Below, one piece after another: positions 1 to 8,992 of a stretch of 21,276 nt of DNA. The notes under the pieces are model-generated. The model made no database searches. It had not been told where the DNA came from and saw only the letters and a list, made by a program, of their open reading frames with translations. The position numbers and the translations under genes were made by a program. The DNA is from Eubacterium sp. CAG:252 (GTDB taxonomy: Bacteria > Bacillota > Clostridia > Lachnospirales > Lachnospiraceae). The DNA lies in contig FR886320.1 in assembly GCA_000436535.1 (NCBI GenBank), forward strand, positions 5,990-27,265, written 5' to 3'. Position 1 is the stretch's first letter. Each line of letters begins with the position of its first letter.

Positions 1-1
1 C

Positions 2-820
2 AGAAGCATGACCGGTCACAGTGTTATAGCTGATGCTTCAGCAGTTAAAGAACGGAATGTAATATTAGAAAACAGGCTTAAACAGGAAGCTGAATATAAT
101 AAAAAACAGCAGAGAAAAATGCAGGATTTTATAGAGAATATAGCACATCAGATAAAAACTCCGCTTGCAGCGATAATCTTAAATCTTGAATTTATGCAGG
201 AATTGCACATGGATGAGCGTATGGGAAGGCTTGTTGATGAAAGTGCGGGAAGTGCATTCAGAATACGGGACTTTATAAGAACACTTCTTAACATAAGCAG
301 ATTTGAAAACAAGAAGGTAATAATAGCGGCTGATGAAGTACTCATAGGTTCAATTATATCAGATAGCATAAATAATTGTATGAATGGTATGATACATGAA
401 AATCAGAATGATATTTTTATAGTACAATATGATGATAAATGCGAAAGTGCAGTTATATACGCAGATGAAATGTGGCTTGTTGAGGCAATAGCTAATGTTA
501 TAGGAAACAGTGCAGACTATATCAGGAATATTTCTGATGGTAAAGTGTATATAACTGCAGGCTGTGATGAAAGAAAGGTTGTTATAAGAATAGAAGATAA
601 TGGGAATGGATTAACTGTTAAAGATCAGGATGATATATTTGACAGGTTCTCTACAACAAGAAACAGTGCTTCGGATATGCATGTAGGATTAGGACTTAAT
701 CTGTCAAGACTTATAATAGAGGCACATTATGGCATAATAAAAGCAGGTAACAGTGAAGAATATGGAGGAGCAGAATTCACGATAATACTTCCAAGATACA
801 GACTTAAGGATAAGAGATAA
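2..820 (+). CDS. Sensor histidine kinase, C-terminal part (5' end outside window)
   Basis: This is the cytoplasmic catalytic part of a two-component sensor kinase. It autophosphorylates a histidine and passes the phosphate to a response regulator, whose gene is probably just upstream. The frame stays open to the left edge, so the sensing and membrane part is cut off; the first ATG in view, at 8, is probably internal. Counting from that ATG, residues 15-40 look like a coiled coil leading into the DHp domain, with the H-box IAHQIKTPL (His47). The HATPase domain shows the N-box near NVIGNSADYI (163-172), the G1 box DNGNG (197-201) and the G2 box GLGL (227-230), so the kinase looks active. Its position 161 bp ahead of an ABC exporter-type pair fits the kinase-ABC modules that sense and resist peptide antibiotics in Firmicutes. 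That role is inferred; the kinase family call is firm. Confidence 0.92.
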   Translation, partial: RSMTGHSVIADASAVKERNVILENRLKQEAEYNKKQQRKMQDFIENIAHQIKTPLAAIILNLEFMQELHMDERMGRLVDESAGSAFRIRDFIRTLLNISRFENKKVIIAADEVLIGSIISDSINNCMNGMIHENQNDIFIVQYDDKCESAVIYADEMWLVEAIANVIGNSADYIRNISDGKVYITAGCDERKVVIRIEDNGNGLTVKDQDDIFDRFSTTRNSASDMHVGLGLNLSRLIIEAHYGIIKAGNSEEYGGAEFTIILPRYRLKDKR

Positions 821-981
821 TAAGATGTAAGAAACAAAAGGTCAAAAACTTGTGAATGTAAGTCTGAGGTAAGTTAACAACAATATAATCCGCATATCAG
901 ATACGAAAGTAACTAAAGTCAGGAATAAAGTATTAAAGATATCTGAAATAATATACAGACTTTATTAAAGGAGGATATGCT

Positions 982-1680
982 ATGGATATATTAAGAGCAG
1001 AAGGAATAAGTAAAACTTACCGGACAGGAAGTGTTGAAGTGAAGGCACTTAAGCAGTGCAGTATTAACATTCAGAAAGGCGATTTTACAGCTGTGATAGG
1101 AAAAAGCGGTTCTGGAAAGTCTACTCTGTTAAGAATATTGGGGACTATAGATAATCCTGATTCAGGAAAAGTGTACATAGATGACACAGATATAAGCACG
1201 CTTAACAATAAATCACTTGCCAGGTTCAGGCGCACAAAGATAGGCTTTATATATCAGGATTATAGCCTTGTGCCAGAATATACAGCTTATGAAAATATCA
1301 TACTTCCTATTATACTTGATGGTAAGAAACCAGATAGAGATGAGGTCAGCCGTCTTATGGATATATTATCCATCGGACATTGTTTAAGAAAGCTTCCAGC
1401 GCAGATGTCAGGAGGTGAGCAGCAGAGAGCTGCCATAGCAAGGGCAATGATAGCACATCCGGCAGTTATACTCGCAGATGAACCGACAGGCAATCTTGAC
1501 GTGGCTAGTGCACAGACAGTTGTACAGATGTTGGCAGAAGCTTCCAATGAATACAATCAGACCATAATAATGGTTACGCATGATAAGCAGATGGCAGAAT
1601 ATGCAGATAAGCTGCTTACGATAGTTGACGGACATGTGAGCATGGGAGTAGATGATACGATAGCTGAAGGTAATGGATGA
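982..1680 (+). CDS. ABC transporter ATP-binding protein (MacB/LolD/BceA type)
   Basis: This is the 232-residue ATPase subunit of a type VII (MacB/FtsX-like) ABC system, which powers the membrane protein encoded next to it. All motifs are present: Walker A GKSGSGKST (40-48), Q-loop Gln92 in IYQDYS, signature MSGGEQQR (142-149), Walker B VILADEP (162-168) with catalytic Glu167, D-loop NLD (171-173) and switch His200 in VTHD. The start has a near-perfect AAAGGAGG (967-974) seven bases ahead. The permease begins 15 bp after the stop, so the two are one operon. A TATAAT at 884-889 in the upstream gap has no convincing -35 box, which would suit activation by the response regulator of the upstream kinase (inference). 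Substrate unknown. Confidence 0.95.
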   Translation: MDILRAEGISKTYRTGSVEVKALKQCSINIQKGDFTAVIGKSGSGKSTLLRILGTIDNPDSGKVYIDDTDISTLNNKSLARFRRTKIGFIYQDYSLVPEYTAYENIILPIILDGKKPDRDEVSRLMDILSIGHCLRKLPAQMSGGEQQRAAIARAMIAHPAVILADEPTGNLDVASAQTVVQMLAEASNEYNQTIIMVTHDKQMAEYADKLLTIVDGHVSMGVDDTIAEGNG

Positions 1681-1695
1681 CAGGGGGTGAGCTTT

Positions 1696-4600
1696 ATGAA
1701 TGGCAGACTCATATTACTTTGTTTAAAAAGTATGCTTAGAAGATGGAAGAGAGTATTAAGAACAATAGTAACAGTTTTTATCGCATTTCTTTTTGTGGCA
1801 GGTATGCTTCTTTTCCAGGAAAATATGTATCAATATCAGACAGCAGTGGCGAAGAAACATTTTGGCGACTGGTTTATAATGAATCCATATTACAATGCAA
1901 AGAAAGATAATGTGTTAGGTGAACACATTTATCTTGAAAAACCTAAGCTCGCTTATGTGGTAAATAGTATATATGATTATGATAAGGAAACAGATGAAAA
2001 GATAGGCTTCTTTACACAGGATTTTATACAGGCAGGAAATATTAAGCTTGATAAGGGAGAGTGGGCACAGAATGATGATGAGGTGGCAGTTGACTGGAAT
2101 ACTCTGCTAAAGCTTAATCAGGGATATGAAATAGGGGATACAATAAGTATACATACATATACAGGTCCCACAACCGATAAGGAAAATGAAGTGACAAAAA
2201 CCTACAGGCTGTCAGGAATAATAAACAGTTACACAAACATATGGCAGGGAGGAGAAAATCTGCCTGGCATAATACTGACAGAAAATGAATGTGAAAATAT
2301 CAAGCATAGCAACGATATTAAGCAAAAAAACATTGCAATATATGGGATAAAAAATATAATACAAGAATCTGATTATGAAGCAATGTTTAACAAAATGCAG
2401 AAGGACACTGACAAAGAGATGGTGTTTAACAGTAGTGTCTATGCATATAAACCATGGGGTAATGAGCTTGTATACAATTATATATTTATTCTTGTAATGC
2501 TTGTTGGTATCGCAGCTATAACTTATCAGACGATGGCATATAATATGACAAGAAAACATACAATGGATATACATGTCAGGGAAGGAGCTACAAGAGGTCA
2601 GATAACAGGAATGTATATGTGTGAGAATTTTATTATACTGCTTCTGTCATCATTTCTTGGACTTTTTACAGCATGCCAGCTTGCAAGGGCTATATACAGC
2701 ATTATAGGAAAGAATATGGGTGTAACGTTTTTTTATATAGGAAGCAGTACATACATTAAAATGCTTATTACACTTATATTGTCCGTTATAATAAGTATAA
2801 TATTTAATGTCTATATGAATATCTCACATGATTATAATAAAGCTATTAAGGTAAAAAAAGATAAAAAGTATAATGCAGAAAAGTATGCGGCATCAGGTAA
2901 AAAAATTAATATAAAAGAAATTAATAACAGAAACTTCATATATCAGACACATATAAGGTTTATGCATACAAATGGATTTCTGCCAAATATGTTTATAAGA
3001 ATTTTTGCACTTGTTATGGCAGCGGTAATGGTGCTATGTGCCATTAATATGTACACTGCATATAAGGCATATGAAAAAAATGCAGATGCAGATGATATGG
3101 TTGCCTATAAGAAGGAAGACAATACATCAGCATATGTATATTATTATAATGAAGATATTAATGAATATAAGGAAGAGGTGCAAAAGAGAAAAGAAAGTGC
3201 ATCTAAGTATGCAACAACAGATTATAAAGAACCAACAGAGCTTGAAATATATAATAAATTCAGGATAAATATAAGTTCTTATCAGGATTATCTTGATAAT
3301 GCTGATACTGAGTATATTTTTGGAATAGACAGAAAGCTTACATTAAATAACAATCTTAAATGTGCAGATACATACATTTATAAAGGAATAGATGAGAATA
3401 CTTTAAAAGCTATTAAAGATATAGATGGAGTTGAAGAAGTACGCCTTGGATATTTCGAAACTGGAAGAAGCTGGTACTGGGATGGAATGGACTATAATAA
3501 GATAGGCGCAAAGGATTATATATCAGATAGTGATGAAAAGCTGGAAGAAAAGAATTATAAGTATCTGTATGCATCAGAGTATGTAGAACCAGATAGCAGT
3601 ATATATGATATTATATGCAAATATGCAGGCGGTGATGCACCTGACTATGAAAAATGGGCGGCTGGTGAGCTTTCGGTAGTTTTTAAGGATACCAATATAA
3701 GAGGACAGTATGATGATACATTACAGCCTGGTATGACACTGAACTTATATGGATATGCTGATAATATGAGAAACGACCAGTTTGTATATCATCAGTGGGA
3801 TGGAAGTGAAAGTGAATATTCGGATGCACTCATAAGATATTATATGGATAACGTATGGGAAAAATATGTTAACGTAAAAGATGATCCCGACACAGCAGAT
3901 GTAATAGCTAATCATAAAACATGGAGCTGGAACCGTGCATACAAATATGTTAGTAATAAGCTTTCACTTGATAGACTTGAAGAGCTTAATCTTATATCAA
4001 GAACATGTCTTTCTGGCTCAAATGTTGAATCACAGACTAAGACTACACAGGAAACACGTGAAAGATATGAACAGGGAGTCATATCAGAGGAGACTTATAG
4101 GGGATTTCTTGGAAAATATGCCAACACAGAGCTTGAAAGAAGATATCGTTATAAAACAAGATATACACCTGCAGCTGATACAAATGTGGCAGCAGTCATA
4201 TACATTACTGATGAAAACAGGGATGAGATTAATACTGCATTTAAAGAATATATACCTGAATTCGGACAGTTTACTATGATTTCTACAACGGCTCTTTTGC
4301 AGGAGGCACTTGATAATCAGAATGAAAATATTAAACAATATTTTCTTCTTGATGAGCTTCCGGATGAACTTACATTAAAGCTTAAATATAATCAGGTAAA
4401 TATACGCTATGGCATAGATTCAGCTTTAGTGTCAACTGGTAACATAGTATCCTCATATCTAGGACAGAGTGGTTTTTCCTATAAAAGCTATTCGGAAGAA
4501 AAGGATCTGTTAAAGCAGAAAACTATTGAAACAATGATGCTATATGGAATATCCCTGTTAGCAGCAGTGTTTGTTGTTATTGCAGTATCTGTTCTTATAG

Positions 4601-4791
4601 TAAAAAACAGATGTGAGAAATATGAAAGCAGATTAAGAATCATAAAAAGGACAGGGGCTAAAGATACAGTACTTGTAAGAATATGTATGCTTGAGTGTGT
4701 AAGAGAAGCAATATGGTGTCCATTTGTCGCTGTTATTGTAATACTGCTTGACTGGATAACGTTAATGTTGTATGTAAGGAAAATAAGGTGA
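1696..4791 (+). CDS. FtsX-family ABC transporter permease with giant extracytoplasmic domain
   Basis: This is a 1031-residue membrane protein that pairs with the ATPase upstream. I place the start at the ATG at 1696, because AGGGGGTGA (1682-1690) is well spaced for it; a GTG at 1687 lies inside that site. Membrane helices are visible near residues 22-42, 257-282, 310-334 and 352-376 (first FtsX half), then 434-457, 945-971 and 1004-1027 (second half). The halves correspond: REGATRGQITGMYMCE and RTGAKDTVLVRICMLE precede matching helices. The second half ends right after its third helix, so the expected eighth helix is absent, and no frame downstream supplies one. Between helices 5 and 6 lies a Tyr/Asp-rich outside domain of about 490 residues, much longer than the roughly 200-residue loop of BceB proteins. 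Such systems usually work by mechanotransmission on peptides or lipids at the outer face of the membrane. Substrate unknown. Confidence 0.88.
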   Translation: MNGRLILLCLKSMLRRWKRVLRTIVTVFIAFLFVAGMLLFQENMYQYQTAVAKKHFGDWFIMNPYYNAKKDNVLGEHIYLEKPKLAYVVNSIYDYDKETDEKIGFFTQDFIQAGNIKLDKGEWAQNDDEVAVDWNTLLKLNQGYEIGDTISIHTYTGPTTDKENEVTKTYRLSGIINSYTNIWQGGENLPGIILTENECENIKHSNDIKQKNIAIYGIKNIIQESDYEAMFNKMQKDTDKEMVFNSSVYAYKPWGNELVYNYIFILVMLVGIAAITYQTMAYNMTRKHTMDIHVREGATRGQITGMYMCENFIILLLSSFLGLFTACQLARAIYSIIGKNMGVTFFYIGSSTYIKMLITLILSVIISIIFNVYMNISHDYNKAIKVKKDKKYNAEKYAASGKKINIKEINNRNFIYQTHIRFMHTNGFLPNMFIRIFALVMAAVMVLCAINMYTAYKAYEKNADADDMVAYKKEDNTSAYVYYYNEDINEYKEEVQKRKESASKYATTDYKEPTELEIYNKFRINISSYQDYLDNADTEYIFGIDRKLTLNNNLKCADTYIYKGIDENTLKAIKDIDGVEEVRLGYFETGRSWYWDGMDYNKIGAKDYISDSDEKLEEKNYKYLYASEYVEPDSSIYDIICKYAGGDAPDYEKWAAGELSVVFKDTNIRGQYDDTLQPGMTLNLYGYADNMRNDQFVYHQWDGSESEYSDALIRYYMDNVWEKYVNVKDDPDTADVIANHKTWSWNRAYKYVSNKLSLDRLEELNLISRTCLSGSNVESQTKTTQETRERYEQGVISEETYRGFLGKYANTELERRYRYKTRYTPAADTNVAAVIYITDENRDEINTAFKEYIPEFGQFTMISTTALLQEALDNQNENIKQYFLLDELPDELTLKLKYNQVNIRYGIDSALVSTGNIVSSYLGQSGFSYKSYSEEKDLLKQKTIETMMLYGISLLAAVFVVIAVSVLIVKNRCEKYESRLRIIKRTGAKDTVLVRICMLECVREAIWCPFVAVIVILLDWITLMLYVRKIR

Positions 4792-4897
4792 AGGCATAAA
4801 AACATCTATGCAGATAAATAAACAAATTAATAAGACAGGCTATTTATACATACAGAAATAAGTGTTATTATGTATATATTAAGCCGTGGATGTGAGC

Positions 4898-4934
4898 ATA
4901 AAACTGCTGGCTTTTAATAGTCAGCAGTTTTATT
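4898..4934. terminator. Bidirectional rho-independent terminator
   Basis: A 14-bp stem (4898-4911 with 4920-4933, one G-T wobble) closes an 8-base loop and is flanked by A-run and T-run arms. It lies about 105 bp after the permease stop. The A-rich left arm would let it also work in the reverse direction. Confidence 0.75.
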
Positions 4935-4935
4935 A

Positions 4936-5000
4936 TATATATGATGCCAGGGGCAAAAGTTCAAAGTCGGGTGGGACTTTTGCTGCTGATATCATATATA
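4936..5000. repeat. 65-nt near-perfect inverted repeat (hairpin element)
   Basis: Two 25-base arms (4936-4960 and 4976-5000) are reverse complements at 21 of 25 positions, and two of the four differences still allow G-U pairs. The loop is 15 bases and G-rich (4961-4975). The outer 10 bp and the inner 8 bp (GCAAAAGT / ACTTTTGC) are perfect. The element follows the terminator at once and is not followed by a T-run, so a second terminator is unlikely. It could be a dispersed REP/MITE-like hairpin or a leader structure for the amino-acid permease starting 59 bp downstream. I see no second copy in this window. Confidence 0.6.
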
Positions 5001-5058
5001 CATAGGGAATGGTAAGTTGGATAATTAAAATACAAAATATAATAGCGGAGGGTATTAT

Positions 5059-6219
5059 ATGGCAGGGACAATTAATTCGGAAGCCAGACTATCAACCTTT
5101 GAGGCGATAAGCATGATAGTTGGCAACAGCATAGGAACAGGTATTATAGCAGTGCCATATCTTGCAACAAAAAACAGTATGCTTGATGTTATATGGATGG
5201 TTGCTATTGCTTATATAGTCAATGTAATACTTCATTTAATAATAGCTGAGCTTTCATACAATAATGGTGGCGTACAGCTTGTAAAAAGCTTTGAGGGAGA
5301 ACTTTTTACTGGCAGGATGAAAAAGGTGTTCAGCTGGATAATGTTTATAGTATATGGACTGGCTATTATGATAGGCGTGAGTGGCAATATTAATGGTGGA
5401 GCACAGATATTTGTGAACTGGTTTAATATTCCTTTGTGGGCAGCACAGCTTATATATTATGTGATAGCCGGAATAGTTGTATTTATAGGAATGAAGGCTG
5501 TAGGAATAGCACAGAAGTATGCAGTCGCAGTACTCATGTTTATAGTTGCAGTTATGACGATTGGTACATTTATGCATCCTGTTAATGCTTTGTATACAGC
5601 ACCATTTCATTTGAACAATCTGCTTGCACTTTATAGTATGGTGGTTTTTGCAACCTCTGCTAATCAGGCAGTTATACAGGTTGTTAAGGGACTTGACGGA
5701 GATGCGGGAAAGATAAGAAAGACAATATTTGCAGGCTTCGGATTATCCTCTCTTTTCGTGCTTATTGTAACACTTACAGTGCTTCTTGGAACTAAGGGAA
5801 CACTGGATAAGGAGCTTGCCTATATGCAGCTTGGTAAAAGCATAGGAAGCTGGGCTATGATTCTTGCAGGAATATTTTCTTTGTTTGCACTGCTTACAAC
5901 CTTCTGGTCTAATACACTTGCACTAAGAGATGTGGTTCATGAGCAGATAGGAACAGGCAACAGGATAAGCTGGCTTATAGCTACCATTCCATGTATACTT
6001 TTTGCTATATTTGGTGTAAGCAGTTTTATAGTTCTTACAAGGATAATGAGCGGTGTAGTTGTGCTAGTCAGTATCATGCTTGTGCTGACTTATGGAAAGT
6101 CAAGGAAAAAGGCTGGAAGAAGCCCGATATGTGGTGTATTTGGAACAATGCCTTTTCAGGTGCTTATGGTGATATCTACAATAATATCCGCCATAGGAGC
6201 CCTTATACCATTAAGCTGA
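5059..6219 (+). CDS. Amino acid permease, APC superfamily (aromatic/HAAAP-like)
   Basis: This is a 386-residue polytopic inner-membrane transporter with about 10-11 hydrophobic helices across its whole length. The N-terminal motif MIVGNSIGTGIIAVPYL (residues ~19-35) is the unwound first helix typical of APC-type amino-acid/cation symporters and binds the substrate backbone. The length and the early GxGIxxxP pattern resemble the hydroxy/aromatic amino acid permease branch, but the exact substrate cannot be read from sequence. GGAGGG (5047-5052) sits six bases before the ATG. A phosphoesterase gene follows after 56 bp with no terminator between, so the two are probably co-transcribed. The upstream leader contains the hairpin at 4936-5000; I did not recognise a known amino-acid riboswitch or T-box there. 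Confidence 0.85.
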   Translation: MAGTINSEARLSTFEAISMIVGNSIGTGIIAVPYLATKNSMLDVIWMVAIAYIVNVILHLIIAELSYNNGGVQLVKSFEGELFTGRMKKVFSWIMFIVYGLAIMIGVSGNINGGAQIFVNWFNIPLWAAQLIYYVIAGIVVFIGMKAVGIAQKYAVAVLMFIVAVMTIGTFMHPVNALYTAPFHLNNLLALYSMVVFATSANQAVIQVVKGLDGDAGKIRKTIFAGFGLSSLFVLIVTLTVLLGTKGTLDKELAYMQLGKSIGSWAMILAGIFSLFALLTTFWSNTLALRDVVHEQIGTGNRISWLIATIPCILFAIFGVSSFIVLTRIMSGVVVLVSIMLVLTYGKSRKKAGRSPICGVFGTMPFQVLMVISTIISAIGALIPLS

Positions 6220-6275
6220 ATATGGTCAAAATCAGATATATCAGTAAATGTGCGTAGAAATGAGGATTAATTATT

Positions 6276-7268
6276 ATGTACAAATCAGACAATTTTAAAC
6301 AGCTTGATAATGAAACATTTACACTTAAGATAAATACAGACAGGGATTATAAAATACTCCAGATTACAGACCTTCATCTGGGTTTTGGAATGTTTTCAAG
6401 AAAGAAAGACGGGCTTGCATTAAGGGCAGTGAGCAGAATTATTAAAAGAACTAAGCCAGACCTTATTGTGCTTACGGGAGATTCCATATTTCCTTTCTTT
6501 CCAAAGGCAGGAACTATGAATAATAAGCGTCAGGGAGAGCTGTTTATAAGCTTTATGGATAGATTTGCAATACCATATGCGCTTGTATTTGGCAATCACG
6601 ACTGTGAGATACTTGCAAAGTACAGAAAAGACAAGCTTTCGGATATATACAGTTCAGGTGAATACAGTATATTTGCAAAGGGAAGAAAAGATATATACGG
6701 AATGGGCAATTATTTTATTAATCTTACAGACAGCAAAGGAAGAGTTGTGCTGCCGCTTGCATTTCTTGATTCTAATATGTATGGAGAGGGTAGCTGGTTT
6801 TACAGTGGCTTTGACTGCATACATAAAGACCAGGTAGACTGGTGTATGGATAAGCTTGATGAGCTGAAAAGTGAGAATGAGGATATTAAGGCGATGGCAT
6901 TTTTCCATATTCCTGTAAATGAGTTTAAAGAGGCTTATGAAAAGATGAAAATGGGCGATAAAAGTGTCATATATAAGCATGGCAATATAGGCGAAGCTAA
7001 CGAACATTTTGGTATCCCAAGATTTGATGGTACATTTTTTAACAAAGCAGTGGAAAATGGTGTGATAAAGTGGATGTTTTGTGGACATGACCACCTTAAT
7101 ACGCTGTCACTTGTGTATAAAGGTATCCAGCTGACTTATGGAATGTCGATTGATTATCTTGGGTACAAGGGGATAGTAAAAAGGCATACACAGAGGGGCG
7201 GAACGCTGATAACAAGGCATACAGACGGCAGTGTTGATATTAATATGGTACCATTGGAACACGCATGA
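6276..7268 (+). CDS. Calcineurin-like metallophosphoesterase
   Basis: This is a 330-residue two-metal phosphoesterase with no signal peptide or membrane segment, so presumably cytoplasmic. The metal-binding motifs are in order: DLH (Asp32, His34), GDS (Asp69), GNHD (Asn107, His108), FFH (His211) and GHDH (His271, His273). The layout resembles the purple-acid-phosphatase/DCR2-like branch of bacterial phosphoesterases. The substrate cannot be predicted; phosphate monoesters, diesters or nucleotides are all possible. The ATG follows GAGGA (6262-6266); the local context aaatgaggattaat is nearly identical to the one ahead of recQ. It is probably expressed with the amino acid permease upstream, and a terminator follows. 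Confidence 0.9.
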   Translation: MYKSDNFKQLDNETFTLKINTDRDYKILQITDLHLGFGMFSRKKDGLALRAVSRIIKRTKPDLIVLTGDSIFPFFPKAGTMNNKRQGELFISFMDRFAIPYALVFGNHDCEILAKYRKDKLSDIYSSGEYSIFAKGRKDIYGMGNYFINLTDSKGRVVLPLAFLDSNMYGEGSWFYSGFDCIHKDQVDWCMDKLDELKSENEDIKAMAFFHIPVNEFKEAYEKMKMGDKSVIYKHGNIGEANEHFGIPRFDGTFFNKAVENGVIKWMFCGHDHLNTLSLVYKGIQLTYGMSIDYLGYKGIVKRHTQRGGTLITRHTDGSVDINMVPLEHA

Positions 7269-7282
7269 AATTATAGACAGAC

Positions 7283-7329
7283 CTGCAAAAAGAGGAGCAT
7301 TATACGCCAAATTTTTGCAGATTTTTTAT
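7283..7329 (+). terminator. Rho-independent terminator
   Basis: A 9-bp perfect stem (CTGCAAAAA at 7283-7291, TTTTTGCAG at 7312-7320) with a 20-base loop is followed by ATTTTTTATT. It ends the permease-phosphoesterase unit. Confidence 0.7.
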
Positions 7330-7341
7330 TGCTATATAAGA

Positions 7342-7370
7342 TTGATAAATAAGTGTCATTCTGATAAAAT
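7342..7370 (+). promoter_or_regulatory. Extended -10 housekeeping promoter for the DUF1846 gene
   Basis: TTGATA (7342-7347) and TAAAAT (7365-7370) are spaced by exactly 17 bases, and TGA directly precedes the -10 box. Each hexamer matches the SigA consensus at five of six positions. Transcription would start near 7377, giving a leader of about 65 nt. Confidence 0.6.
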
Positions 7371-7441
7371 GATTACTGGTCAGAGTTAATATTTATAAGT
7401 GCTGACATTAAAGTGTTTCAAAGATTGGAGAACAGGCTAAG

Positions 7442-8920
7442 ATGAGAATAGGTTTTGATAATGACAAGTATCTTAAGATTCAGTCAGAACATATTAAGGA
7501 AAGAATAGGTAAGTTTGGTGATAAGTTATACCTTGAATTCGGTGGAAAGCTTTTTGATGATTATCATGCATCAAGAGTACTTCCGGGCTTTCATCCGGAC
7601 AGCAAGTTACAGATGCTTATGCAGCTTTCAGATGTAGCTGAGATAGTTATCGTAATAAGTGCCGCAGATATAGAAAAGAATAAGGTCAGAGGCGACCTTG
7701 GCATAACTTATGATGTTGATGTGCTAAGACTTATAGGAGAGTTTGAGAAGAAGGGACTGTATGTTGGAAGTGTTGTTATAACTAAGTTTACAGGACAGCC
7801 AGCAGCTATCCAGTTCAGGGAAAAGCTTGAAAAGAAGGGAATTAAGGTATACCAGCATTATGTTATAGAGGGGTATCCATCTAATATACCTAATATCGTA
7901 AGTGACAATGGTTTCGGAAAGAATGATTATATAGAAACAACAAGACCGCTTGTAGTTATAACAGCTCCGGGTCCTGGAAGTGGAAAGATGGCGACATGTC
8001 TTTCACAGCTTTACCATGAGAATAAGAGGGGAATTAAGGCAGGTTATGCTAAGTTTGAGACATTTCCTATATGGAACATACCACTTAAACACCCTGTTAA
8101 TCTTGCTTACGAGGCAGCTACAGCAGATCTTAATGATGTAAATATGATAGACCCATTCCATCTTGAGTCATATGGAAAGACAGCAGTCAACTACAATCGT
8201 GATATAGAGATATATCCTGTACTTAATGCCATATTAGAGGAAATATATGGTGAGAATACTTACTACAAGTCACCAACTGATATGGGTGTTAATATGGCAG
8301 GCAACTGCATAGTGGATGATGAGGCATGCTGTGAGGCATCTAAGATGGAAATTATCAGAAGATACTATACAGCAGTAAACAGAGTTGCAAAGGAAGAAGC
8401 ATCAGAGAGTGAAGTATACAAAATAGAGCTTCTTATGAAGCAGGCTAAGATTACAACCGATGACAGAAAGGTAACTGTAGCGGCTAAGAAGAGAGCAGAG
8501 GAAACAGGTGTTGCCTGTGCAGCTATTGAGTTTGAGGATGGCACAATAATCACGTCAAAGACAACTGATTTCTTGGGAGCTTCATCAGCACTTATTCTTA
8601 ATGCCTTAAAGCATCTTGCAGGAATAGAACACGATGAGAAGCTTATAAAGCCGGAATTCATCGAGCCTATCCAAAATCTTAAGGTTGAGTATCTTGGTGG
8701 AAAGAACCCAAGACTTCACAGTGATGAGGTACTTATAGCACTTGCACTTACATCTGTGACTAATGACAATGCAAAGAAGGCACTTGAGCAAATTCCTAAG
8801 CTTAAGGGCTGTCAGGTTCATACAACAGTTATGTTATCTGAGGTTGATACCAAGACATTTGCAAGATTAGGAGTTAATCTTACATCTGAACCGGTAAGAG
8901 GAAGCAAGAAGTTTTATTAA
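7442..8920 (+). CDS. DUF1846 / UPF0371 family protein
   Basis: This is a 492-residue soluble protein that matches the conserved DUF1846 (UPF0371) family over its full usual length; the N-terminal MRIGFDNDKYLKIQSEHI and the HPDSKLQMLMQLSDVAEIVI region are typical. The biochemical role of the family is, to my knowledge, not established. A glycine-rich loop APGPGSGK (175-182) sits after a beta-strand-like VVIT and looks like a nucleotide-binding P-loop variant. There is a Cys pair (Cys296, Cys297) in a DDEACCEASK segment. TTGGAGAA (7424-7431) provides the ribosome binding site. The purine-type permease starts 72 bp downstream with no terminator between, so they are probably co-transcribed; any link to nucleobase metabolism is inference. 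Confidence 0.9.
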   Translation: MRIGFDNDKYLKIQSEHIKERIGKFGDKLYLEFGGKLFDDYHASRVLPGFHPDSKLQMLMQLSDVAEIVIVISAADIEKNKVRGDLGITYDVDVLRLIGEFEKKGLYVGSVVITKFTGQPAAIQFREKLEKKGIKVYQHYVIEGYPSNIPNIVSDNGFGKNDYIETTRPLVVITAPGPGSGKMATCLSQLYHENKRGIKAGYAKFETFPIWNIPLKHPVNLAYEAATADLNDVNMIDPFHLESYGKTAVNYNRDIEIYPVLNAILEEIYGENTYYKSPTDMGVNMAGNCIVDDEACCEASKMEIIRRYYTAVNRVAKEEASESEVYKIELLMKQAKITTDDRKVTVAAKKRAEETGVACAAIEFEDGTIITSKTTDFLGASSALILNALKHLAGIEHDEKLIKPEFIEPIQNLKVEYLGGKNPRLHSDEVLIALALTSVTNDNAKKALEQIPKLKGCQVHTTVMLSEVDTKTFARLGVNLTSEPVRGSKKFY

Positions 8921-8992
8921 ATCAACAGTGTTGTAATATATGCTTATGAAGCAGTTTCTTACATAAAAAAAAGATTATATGAGGTGAAAACT

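Noticed and set aside
1287..1556. Reverse-strand open frames opposite the ABC ATPase (also 1408-1635) and similar ones opposite other genes
   Set aside because: They overlap clearly conserved genes, have no ribosome binding sites and encode composition typical of antisense reading.
982..4791. Assignment as a BceAB bacitracin transporter
   Set aside because: The kinase-ATPase-permease order fits, but the outside domain is far larger than in BceB and the helix count differs, so a specific substrate is not justified.
5017..5043. TTGGAT and TATAAT as a promoter of the amino acid permease
   Set aside because: The spacing is 15 bases and the start of transcription would fall inside the ribosome binding site.
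7371..7441. Purine riboswitch ahead of the DUF1846/NCS2 operon
   Set aside because: The leader is about 65 nt long and shows none of the conserved three-way junction of purine riboswitches.
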